From Orobanche coerulescens (lineage: Eukaryota > Streptophyta > Magnoliopsida > Lamiales > Orobanchaceae): DNA of 64,000 nucleotides. The position numbers and the translations under genes were made by a program. The first letter of the stretch is position 1. Each line of letters starts with the position of its first letter. The DNA lies in assembly GCA_033398695.1 (NCBI GenBank), contig CM065812.1, forward strand, positions 134,732,858 to 134,796,857, read 5' to 3'. A model generated the notes under the pieces. That model did no database searches. It was not told where the DNA came from and saw only the letters and a list, made by a program, of their open reading frames with translations. This document shows, piece by piece, positions 47,684 to 57,114 of this stretch.

Positions 47684-48105
47684 CTAGCGTGCGCTAGCCT
47701 TCCCGGACTAGCGTGCGTTATCGGCCAGTATCGGCCCAGCACTCTCGGCCATGGCCCGCATGACCCGGCACTACCGACCAATTCTTCCGACCATGACTCG
47801 TCCGCCCAACTCCCGCTAGCGTGCGCTACGGCCGGAAGCCTGCGCGCGCTAGCGACCTATCCAGTAGCCTCTGGACTAACAAACTCATCCCGGTAACGTA
47901 CGCTAGTCGGCCGACAGCGTGCGCTACCCCTGCCGGTTAGCGTGCGCCACGACCGACAGTAGCTTGCGCTACCTACCGATCATACCCGAGTCCAGAACCT
48001 CAGAATCCTCGCCCGGGCCCGATAAGCGTCTGGCTGGTGACTTCGGCAGCGTGTGCTACCTTTGCCGAGCTAGCGCGCCTGGCGTCCGGCCGTGGCGTGC
48101 GCTCG
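47684..48105 (-). repeat. TAGCGTGCGCTA cluster, E 5' LTR
   Basis: Counterpart of 41243-41667. The TATA-proximal part aligns; 48000-48170 is rearranged or mutated. Confidence 0.78.
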
Positions 48106-48667
48106 CCGGTTCTGCCGTGCTGCTCGGCGGTGCCAAGACTTCCGATGCCGCACCCGGTCGGCCATTTCTCGGCCACGACCCGACGCCTCGATTTCCGAAA
48201 ACGTACGGAACGAACACGACGAAAAGTTCGTGGACGACATCAACGACTCGAAATGAAAACGTAATGCAATAATTAATCATACGCGACCAAGAAAAGGGTC
48301 GAGACAACAAATACAGATATGGATACCCGTAACTTTGGGTAAATTACAAAATGGCCCAAAACGCCCGGAAATCACGATACGTGATCGAATAACCAAACCG
48401 AAGTTCACAACACGTCTAACAAAGTTAAACAGACTTGCGGGAAACTCGAAACAACAGTTTCTGACGAGATTCGCAAGAATCGAACTCAAGTGCGGAAAAG
48501 TCGCTAAAAAGCACGGAACTCAACAAAACAACACCGAAACGAACTCGAATGACAAAAAGTGTAGAATTAATCATTCTCAGAATGACGAAACGGTCATGAG
48601 CAAGTCGTCAAAATGGACTTCCGCCGAAAAAAATAAATTACTGGAAATCAAAATTACGGGTATTACA

Positions 48668-48672
48668 GTAAT
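48668..48672 (+). repeat. TSD of element E, right (gtaat)
   Basis: Second copy of the 5-bp duplication. Confidence 0.9.
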
Positions 48673-48695
48673 ATCCGCCTAGTTGGGGTGTTACA
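48673..48695 (+). repeat. Element C 5' LTR, part 2
   Basis: Last 23 bp of the LTR, ending GGGGTGTTACA. Confidence 0.9.
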
Positions 48696-48699
48696 GAGT

Positions 48700-48711
48700 T
48701 GGTATCGGAGC
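48700..48711 (+). other. Primer-binding site of element C
   Basis: TGGTATCGGAGC, 4 bp after the 5' LTR. Confidence 0.87.
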
Positions 48712-49192
48712 GTGGTTTTGAATACTACCTTCCGAGTCATGTCTCATTTGAAATCATCGTCATCGGACTAGTATCATTGGACTTTCGCTTCACGTGTGAC
48801 CTGTGCAAATGCCGAGCCCATCAAACCGAAAGAACTGTAAGACTTCTAACGCCATGGTATAATTTCTGGCAATAATCATTCATTCATAATTCACTAGTTA
48901 ACAATTCTCAAACATCATTTTCATTTTAATCATGTTGATCATATTAACTCATTAATCACTCAATTCATTTTATTACTCAGTTGTTGATCTTGATGATCAT
49001 ATCATTAATCCTGCTAACTTGTTTAAGATAATCATTTCAAGAATATCATCAGATAATCATGTCACCTCAGTTAATCATTCGTGCAATCACTGTATTAGAG
49101 CGCGTATGCTCATTTTCATCATTTCATGACGTAAATCATAATGCGGTACTCATACGATATATATAATTATCATGCGACCTTCCTACTTCAGT

Positions 49193-49880
49193 ATGGAGAG
49201 AGCTGTCAGGGGACGCATGGGGAGAGGCCACGGTGCGGACCGAAATTCGGGAAATAATCACTCATTGCCAGGAAGTCGTACCCAGGACTCAGCTCGATCG
49301 GAAGATGTTCGGGTTAATCCACTCACTATTATGCAGGTCATGATGACCCATGTGCAATTGCTCAATCATCATTGCGCCACTCTGGCCGAATTAATCGAAA
49401 GAAGTCTCCCGTGTGAGCCTGTTGCTAAGGAAATTGTTGAGCAACAACCTTCATCTGTCAGCAGGAAATCAACGAAGCGTAATCAGTCCGAAGGCGGTCA
49501 GTCTACCTTCAAGAAACCTCGTGCGAACTCTACTTTTTCTGTGCGACCTCCTATGGCGCCGAAACTCGCGGAGTCTTAGTCTCGAGCGGCCCACTCAGCC
49601 ATCACCTGTTTCAATTGTGGAGAACCAGGTCATGTCAGCACCAAGTGCCCGAGGCAGACTATCACGTGCCATAAATGCGGAATTGCTAGGCATAAGGCCC
49701 GTTTTTGCCGAAGAGACTCCAAGAATACTCAGATGGCATTTCAGGCCCCGAAGCAGTCAGCCGTTCAGAATCAAGATACTCAGTCAGCGTCGTTTAAAAC
49801 GACAGGAGCGATTAAAGGCGGAGCTCATATGTATCAGACGGGAGCATCCGGTTTAGGGGTCGGCAAATCCCGAATTCACG
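49193..49880 (+). pseudogene. Element C gag, core domain missing
   Basis: ATG 49193 opens MERAVRGRMGRGHGADRN, a basic head like that of D. A Met/His-rich segment follows (LTIMQVMMTHVQLLNHHCATLAELIERSLPC) and then directly a Lys-rich linker. The ~150-residue retrotransposon gag domain seen in B and D is absent, so an internal deletion is likely near 49410. Frame ends at TAG 49577-49579, then reads on in frame through two zinc knuckles, CFNCGEPGHVSTKC and CHKCGIARHKARFC. Confidence 0.8.
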
Positions 49881-49899
49881 CGATGAAGAGGACCGACGA

Positions 49900-50340
49900 T
49901 CCGGTGGCCCGAATGATCTCAGGTATACTCGCAATTTTATTTCAACTTGTGTGTACCTTTTTGATACTGGTACACCGCATTCATTCATTTTCGAATCGTG
50001 TTTGAATAGACTTAACTTGGATAGTCTTATTAATCGTGGGCCTTATATCATTGGTCTACCTGGCGGTAGAAGAATTTTCGAAAATCGTGGGGTTAAGAAT
50101 TGCCCGAATTAAGCTTAATGACCGCGAGTGGTTGGTGGACCTAATCGTGGTGGATTTACCTAAGGACGATGTGATATTGGGTATTAGTGGATGGATCGTC
50201 ATGATACCATCCTCAAAGTTCATAAGCGTACGGTCACTATCATTTCCGTCGTTGGATTCGAGTGTGTATTTCAGGGAGGTGATCCCCGTTGTTCCGGAAG
50301 AATCATGAATATGATTAAAGCAGTAAAATTACTCAACCGG
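49900..50340 (+). pseudogene. Element C protease, frameshifted
   Basis: In shifting frames one sees a DTG-type aspartic protease (FDTGTPHSFIFESCLNRL near 49965-50010), NDREWLVDLIVVDLPKDD and VILG. The Ala of the usual DTGATH reads Pro. At least two frame changes occur (near 49925 and 50190). It breaks off at a 56-bp tandem repeat. Confidence 0.75.
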
Positions 50341-50600
50341 GGTTGTTCAATCATTCATTATATCATTGTCATCGATTGACCATTCTAAGGCAATCGAGAT
50401 GTTCCATCATTCTTTTTATCATTGTCATCGATTGACCGTTCTAAGGCAATCGAGATGTTCCATCATTCTTTATATCATTGTCATCGATTGGCCGTTCTAA
50501 GGCAATCGAGATGTTCAATCATTCATTGTATTATTGTCATCGATTGGTTGTTCTAAGGCAATCGTGGTGTTCAACCATTCGTGGTATCATTGTTATCGTT
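50341..50600 (+). repeat. 56-bp tandem repeat in place of the PR-RT linker
   Basis: The string TGTCATCGATTG recurs at 50367, 50423, 50479 and 50535, with a diverged copy at 50591: exact 56-bp period, 4-5 units. Each unit contains TTCTAAGGCAATCG. 56 is not a multiple of 3, so each unit shifts the frame. B and D have ordinary coding sequence here ([20 protein letters not shown] in D). Confidence 0.92.
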
Positions 50601-50604
50601 TGAC

Positions 50605-53471
50605 GATTTACTCCCAGACGAGCTACCTGTTTTACCTCCACCGAGGGATATGGAATTCACGATAGAGTTGGAGCCTGGTACGTCTCCATTATCGAAGGCA
50701 CCGTACCGGATGGCCCCGACCGAAATGAAGGAATTGAAGGATCAATTAGAGGATTTGACCGAGAAGGGTTATATCCGACCGGGTGCGTCCCCGTGGGGAG
50801 CACCAGTGTTGTTTGTCAAGAAGAATGATGTTTCGTTTCATGTGTGTATTAATTATTGGGAGTTGAATAGGGTGACGATCAAGAATAAGTATCATCTACC
50901 CCATTTTGATGATCTCTTAGATCAACTTCAGGGAGCTTCAGTATTTTCCAAAATCGACTTAAGATCTGGATATCACTAGTTGCGCATTCGAGAGTCGGAT
51001 ATCGCGAGGGCGGCGTTTCAAACACGCTATGGCCATTATGAGTTCGTGGAGTTAATTAATGCACTAATGCACCTGAGGTATTCATGGAGTTAATGAATCG
51101 GGTTTTAATCGACTTTTTGGATCAGTTCGTGGTTGTCTTTATTGATGACATTTTAATTTATTCTCGTGACCGGGAGGAGCACGAGCTTCACCTTCATCAG
51201 GTTCTCGACGTGTTGAGACGAGAGCAACTCTATGGGAAGTTTTCCAAATGTTAGTTCTGGATGTCCGAAGTAACGTTTCTCGGGCATGTAATTTCATCAG
51301 ACGGAGTTCGTGTCGACCCTCAGAAGACGGAGGCTATCCGAGATTGGCAACCTCCGAAGAACGTTAAGGAAATCCGAAGCTTTCTCGGAGTAGCCGGTTA
51401 TTATCGGCGATTTGTGGAAGGATTTTCTAAAATCGCTCAATCAATGCCCAACCTTTTGCGAAGGGATGAGAAATACACGTGGTCTGTCAACAGAGTTTTT
51501 GTGGAACTCAAGAGCCGGTTAATTTCAGCACCTGTCCTTTCTTTACCACAAAGGACGGAAGAATTTGTAGTTTATAGTGATGCGTCCGGACAGGGTCTCG
51601 GATGTGTACTCATGCAGAACGGGAAAATTATTGCTTATGCTTCACGGCAATTGAGACCTTACGAGGTTAATTATCCGACCCACGACCTGGAGTTAGCAGC
51701 CGTGGTGTTCGCATTAAAGATTTGGCGTCATTATCTTTATGGCGTTACCTGTCAGATATTCACCGATCATAAGAGTTTAAAATATATATTTACTCAGAAG
51801 GAGTTAAATATGCGACAGAAGCGGTGATTAGAACTGATCAAAGATTATGATATCGAGATACTTTACCACCTGGGCAAGGCGAACATTGTCGCCGACGCCT
51901 TGAGTCGTAAGTCCGTTCAGGAGCAGATGCTTGCTCGATTAACAGTTCAGAAGGAACTTCAACAGGAATTTCTGAGACTCGAGATCGATGTCTGGTTACA
52001 GCGAGTACAAGGGCAACTTTGTACATTGGAGATTTCATCGCCACTTGAGGAGGCGATCAGGGAGAATCAGGGTTCGGACCCATTTTGTTACGCATTCAAG
52101 AGGATGTGACTCAGGGGAAAGCCCCCGGGTTTGTGGTCCACGAGGATGGAATTTTGCGTTTTAAGAATCGGTTGTGCGTACCGGCAAATGACGAGTTGAA
52201 AAACTCGATTTTGAGAGAAGTTCATGCTACCCCTTATTCCGTTCATCCGGGGTCTAGCAAGATGTATAAAGACTTGAAACAAAATTACTGGTGGAGTAAT
52301 ATGAAGCGGGAAGTTGCGGAATTTGTTACGAGATGTTTGACCTGTCAGCAAGTCAAGATAGAACATCAGCGACCGGCGGGTATGATGAAACCTCTCCCTA
52401 TTCCAGAATGGAAGTGGGAAGATATTTCAATGGACTTCATCATGAGTTTGCCGACGAGTCGTCGTGGCATGAATACAATCTGGGTGATTGTGGATCGCTT
52501 AACTAAATCAGTTCATTCGCTTGAGATTAAGGATACGTGGGGTCCCGAGAGACTTGCCCAGTTGTTTGTCAAAGAGATAGTGAGATTGTACGACACTCCT
52601 AAAGTATCGTTTCCGATCGTGGCGGACGATTGGTGTCTCATTTTTGGAAATCAGTTCATCGTGCTATGGGAACTCAGCTTAATCTCAGTACAGCTTTTCA
52701 TCCTCAGTCCGAAGGACAATCGGAGAGGACTATTCAGACTTTGGAGGACATGTTGAGGGCATGTGTTCTCGATTGGAAAGATGATTGGGAAGCCCAACTA
52801 CCGTTGATCGAGTTCACGTACAATAATAGTTGGCATGCTTCGATTAGGATGGCACCTTACGAGGCCTTATACGGTCGTTGTTGTCGATCTCCTTTGTGTT
52901 GGGATGACTTATCAGAATCAATCGGCACCGAGCCGATATGCTTATAGCCGCCCGTGAGGAGGTATCTTTGATCAGGAGTCATTTGTTGACCGCTCAGAGT
53001 CGGCAGAAATCATATGCAGATAATCGTCATCGGCCATTAGAGTTCGAGACAGGTGACCATGTTTTAGTCAAGGTATTCCCGAGTCGAGTTATCTTTCATT
53101 TCGGGAAGAGGGTAAAGTTGAGTCCGAGATTCATTGGACCGTTTGAGATTTTGGATCGAGTAGGCGAGTTAGCTTATCGATTGGCCTTACCTCCGGCGTT
53201 GAGCCGAATTCATGATGTTTTTCACATCTCTCAGTTACGGAAGTATGTTGCCAACCCGAGTCACATATTTCAGTTCGACGAAATTGTGATCACAGGTGAT
53301 CATTCGTATGAAGAGCGTCCCATACGAGTCTTAGAGCGGCGAATCAAACAGTTGAGGAATAAGGCGATTCCTTTGGTTAAAATTCAGTGGTCTAGACACG
53401 GAGTCGAAGAGGCTACTTGGGAAACCGAGGATAGTATGCGGGAGAGTTATCCCGAGTTATTTGACCCTTAG
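50605..53471 (+). pseudogene. Element C RT-RNase H-integrase, decayed
   Basis: Ty3 pol. RT reads [29 protein letters not shown], then FIDDILIYS near 51144. RNase H has [13 protein letters not shown] and [10 protein letters not shown]. Integrase has [34 protein letters not shown] and [13 protein letters not shown]. The C-terminus [21 protein letters not shown] matches B. Stops: TAG 50977-50979 (after GYH), TAG 51252-51254 (a Glu in relatives), TGA 51825-51827 (a Trp in relatives). Frame breaks: near 51055, where MPFGLTNAP is scrambled, near 52080, near 52610 and at about 52940. Clearly dead, and older than D. Confidence 0.9.
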
Positions 53472-53487
53472 TTTCGGGGACGAAACT
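53470..53487 (+). other. Pre-PPT stem-loop of element C
   Basis: AGTTTCG pairs with CGAAACT around GGGA; begins inside the pol stop codon. Confidence 0.72.
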
Positions 53488-53490
53488 CTT

Positions 53491-53505
53491 TTAAGGGGGG
53501 GTTTA
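53491..53505 (+). other. Polypurine tract of element C
   Basis: AAGGGGGGG core just before the TGTAATACCC of the 3' LTR. Confidence 0.8.
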
Positions 53506-53929
53506 TGTAATACCCGGTTGTAATTCAGTCATTATCATTCAGTAATTTCATTCAGTAATTGTCACTATGTAGTTTTTCACTTGTTAATAATCGTTCATCC
53601 GTGTTCACTGTTCGGAATAACTTCGAGCTGTGTATCGATATTGTTCATTGTTTCAACCTTACTCGGAAATCGATAGAAGAGTATTATCTTGATTGTTGTA
53701 ATTGATTCATTAGTCGATGTTGACGTTGGAATTCATGTCATTTCAAATCTCCTCATTGTTTAAATTATGTTTTTGTTGGACGAATCCTTGTAATCATTGC
53801 TTGGAACCACCGTTTTGGGCTTTCCACACTTCCATTTCGTGTTATTGTTTCCCAAATATTGATTCCTATTGCTTTTATTCCCTTTCCGGGTCATTTTTCA
53901 TCATTTTAGGACCCAAGGGGGTGTGGGCC

Positions 53930-54165
53930 GCGGCACAAGGGAGTGTGCGCCGTGGCACACACATTTTCCAGTTTTGGCCGAGCAGCCTGTACCGGGGGCC
54001 GCAGCTCATGCCGGCAGGGCCGCGGCACAATGCCGAGTCACTGCCGCGGCACACCCGTCCGGGCCGCGATACACTCGTGTTGCAATTGTTGGCCGACCCG
54101 TCTATACCGGGGGCCGTGGCACACTGCCGCGGCACACTCTTCCGTGCCGCGAGCCGCTGAGAAAC
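53930..54165 (+). repeat. GTGCCGCGGCAC cluster, C 3' LTR
   Basis: Same position as 37813-38127, but shorter and poorly alignable, while flanks on both sides are almost identical. Confidence 0.75.
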
Positions 54166-54853
54166 CGGGCGATTTTGGCCTGTCTTGCGCGGCTTCTGAT
54201 GCGTCTCTGCACTATAACTTCGTTTTTTTGAGACAAATCGCCCATTTTTCCCATTTCTTCCACCTTGTTCCGAGAGAGAGGGCTTGAGGGAGAGATTTTC
54301 CATCATCTATCACTTGAGTACTTGGTTTTCCTCATCTCTTTTCGATCGTGAAGCCTGGATAGTCGATCTAACGCGTGTTCTTCGGATCAAAGTGCTTGGA
54401 TCTTCAAGAGGTAATTTCTTCAACATCTTGGGTTTCAATTTTGTATTGAGATATGATGTTTTGGATGTTAAGATCATGTTGTATGAAGTGATATACGCAT
54501 GATTATGGATATGTTTGATTATTCATTGGATTATTAAAGGATTATTCAAGAACACTTTGAATATTGAATTGGATTTGGGGGTTTTCGATTAATTGTTGTT
54601 GAAATCACGAATTTGGATATTCATATTGGATTATTGATCGTATTTAAGGTGTTTTGTTGGTTTGAAACACTTCTTGGGGATTTGATATTGGTATTAATGA
54701 GGTTTGGTAGTAAACAATCGAAGATTGGCCACAACGTGTTCGATATAATGCCTCAATGAACTTGGTTTAGTCGTATCGACGTTTTGAGTTAGTTATACTC
54801 GTGTTTGATTCGTGTGTTGAACCGGATTATTGGTAATTGTGTTATTCAAGGTT

Positions 54854-54858
54854 GTTCG
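54854..54858 (+). repeat. TSD of element D, left (gttcg)
   Basis: Recurs at 63801-63805. The intact C 5' LTR has one copy at the same site (near 38778). Confidence 0.93.
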
Positions 54859-55072
54859 TGTAATACCCGGTCGTAAGTCATGTCATTTCAAACCTCTTCA
54901 TGTTCTTCGAATCGTGATTTGTTGGGCGAACCCTTGTAATCATTACTTGGAACCACCGTTTTGGGGTTTCCGTACTTCTATTTCGTGTTATTGTTGCCCA
55001 GACATTGAATCCTATTACTTTTATTCTCTTCCCGGGTCATTTTCCATCATTTTAGGACCCGAAGGGGGTGTG

Positions 55073-55336
55073 AGCCGCGGCACAAGGAGCGTGCGCCGCA
55101 GCACACACATTTCCTAAACCTGGCCGAGCGGACTGTACCGGGTGCCGCGGCACACTGCCGAGTCAGTGCCGCGGCACACCTAGGCTGAGCCGCGGCACAC
55201 TTGTGTTGCATCCTCAGCCATAAACCGCCTGTACCCGGTGCCGCGGCACACCTGGGCTGAGCCGCGGCACACTGCCGAAACCTGGGAGCAATTTTTAGGA
55301 CTGTGCCGCGGCACGCCTGGGCTGAGCCGCGGCACA
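55073..55336 (+). repeat. GTGCCGCGGCAC cluster, D 5' LTR
   Basis: Nine copies of the palindrome or its GAGCCGCGGCAC variant over 265 bp of U3, ahead of CTTTTTAAGC at about 55351, a weak TATA-like string. Confidence 0.78.
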
Positions 55337-56113
55337 CAATGCGGTCAACTGCATAATTCGGCTTTTTAAGCGAGATTTCAGCTCATTTCCTCCATTCCCT
55401 TCTTCTACCTGCGAGAGAGAGAACTTGAGGGGAGAATCTTATCATCATCTATCACTTGTGTGTTGAATTTTTACCGCTTTCATTCGGTTGGGAAGCCCGG
55501 ATAGTCGATCTAACGCGTATTCCTTGGATCATAGAGCTTGGATATTCAAGAGGTAATTTCTTCGACATCTTGACTTCTCGATTTTGTGCGGGTATTGACG
55601 TTTTGGATGATAAAATCATGGTGTATGAAGTGATATATGCGTGATTATGGACATGTTTGAGTATTCATCGGATTATTGAAAGATTATTCAAGAACACTTT
55701 GAATTTTGTGTTGGATTTTGGGGGTTTTCGTAGATTCCGTTTTATCCGATTGAAGTTTGAGAACCTTGAGATTTTGATATATCTTTACCGTATGAGTGTT
55801 TTCTTACGATTTTACGGGTTGGATTGTGCCGTTTTCGGACTTGTGGGAGTTTGGGCGATTTCCCAACCTTTAGTTGTTCACCCGTATACTTTCTTGAATT
55901 GTAGACGAGTTTCGGGAGTCTCATCGTGTAATTTGAGTATGGATAATTAATTGTCATATTCCTTGCGAATCGTTTAGGTGCCGGAAGCGCGTTCTTGGAC
56001 CTACCGAACTCATACCTTTCCTCCGTTCGATTTCTCGATGTCTCAAAGGCAAGTATACATTAATGATTGTACGTTCTCGACTTTGAAAGTAAGAAATATT
56101 GATGGTATGATAT

Positions 56114-56330
56114 GAACGAACCGTTTTTACGGCATTCATAGATATATTGATGGCATATTATGAACGAACCGTTTTTACGGCATTCATGTATGTATTGTTG
56201 GCATGTAATGAACGAACCGTTTTTACGGCATTCCTACATGTATCGGCGTATGAGGTGAACGAACCGTTTCTACGGCATTCACATACGTATCGGCGTATGA
56301 TATGAACGAACCGTTTCTACGGCATTCACA
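56114..56330 (+). repeat. 47-48 bp tandem repeat, D 5' LTR
   Basis: Five units beginning GAACGAACCG at 56114, 56162, 56210, 56257 and 56304. Each has GAACGAACCGTTT then ACGGCATTC. In the R/U5 half of the LTR. Confidence 0.9.
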
Positions 56331-56875
56331 TACGTCTTATGAGATTTTAGTTATTCCGGAATACTAGTCTTGAATTGATGAATTGACGGTTACATTTACT
56401 TTATTGTCGAGGAGTATTGTGTTTCATATTGATATACTTGCACTAGCTATTCGACGACTAACCCCTTTATGGGGGAAATACGTTTCATGTATTTCAGGTT
56501 CCAGGAGATCGGATAGGCAGGTATCGGGTCGGCATGAAGATGGTGGGCAAGTGTGATACTGTGTCTTTCTTCCAGTTATGTTTTGAGTTTTCCATTCAGT
56601 GTTGTTGTACTGGATTGGCTATTGAATACTCGAGTATTTTTTTCCATTTCACTTGATGTTCCGGCCTATGTTTGCCGAGGTTTTTGATTCGTGCTATGAT
56701 GTCTGTGGATACATTGGTTATGTTCTGAATACCTTTGTATTGTTTTTCATTCCATTGTGCGTAGACCTTATCGGTCAAAAATTTATAGTTCCGCGTATGT
56801 TTAGCCTTGTGAGTCCCCCGGCGGGGCTTACGGCGCTGTAATATTCCCTGAATCACTTGGGGGTGTTACAGAATA

Positions 56876-56887
56876 TGGTATCAGAGC
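56876..56887 (+). other. Primer-binding site of element D
   Basis: TGGTATCAGAGC, exact complement of the initiator tRNA-Met 3' end, 5 bp after the LTR. Confidence 0.92.
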
Positions 56888-57114
56888 TTAGGTCTATGGA
56901 TACCTAGGCTGTCGGTCTCTTGGGTCGAATGAGTCGTCAATTGTCCACAGTATCACTACTCTGCCATCATCACAGTGCGACCGGTACTTGTAAGACCTCT
57001 TACTCTTCTGATGTTTCCTTATTCATTATGCTTCTTCTACGGATATTCTTGAGAATCGATTACCTTAATGACGTGCGTTTGAATTGTGCTTACGTACCTT
57101 GTGTGTTCTTCAGT

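Larger units (their letters stand above)
39821..48667 (-). mobile_element. Element E: large non-autonomous LTR retrotransposon
   Basis: 8.8 kb, minus strand by PBS and PPT. LTRs are 2420 and 2406 bp, interior 4.0 kb with no gag/pol similarity in any frame that I can see. This is a LARD-like design. The interior includes a relic of another LTR family. LTRs are nearly identical except in the palindromic cluster. Confidence 0.9.
46262..48667 (-). repeat. Element E 5' LTR
   Basis: 2406 bp, TGTAACACCCCC to GGGTATTACA, near-identical to 39821-42240 outside the motif cluster. Confidence 0.92.
53506..54858 (+). repeat. Element C 3' LTR, part 1
   Basis: Matches 37393 to about 38785. Interrupted by D at gttcg. 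Confidence 0.92.
54859..56870 (+). repeat. Element D 5' LTR
   Basis: TGTAATACCCGG to GGGGGTGTTACA; near-identical to 61791-63800 except within the GTGCCGCGGCAC cluster. Confidence 0.94.

Noticed and set aside
55742..55957. Minus-strand ORFs repeated in both LTRs of D (also near 55954-56139 and 56596-56856)
   Set aside because: Antisense to D, no domain; conserved between LTRs only because LTRs are copies.
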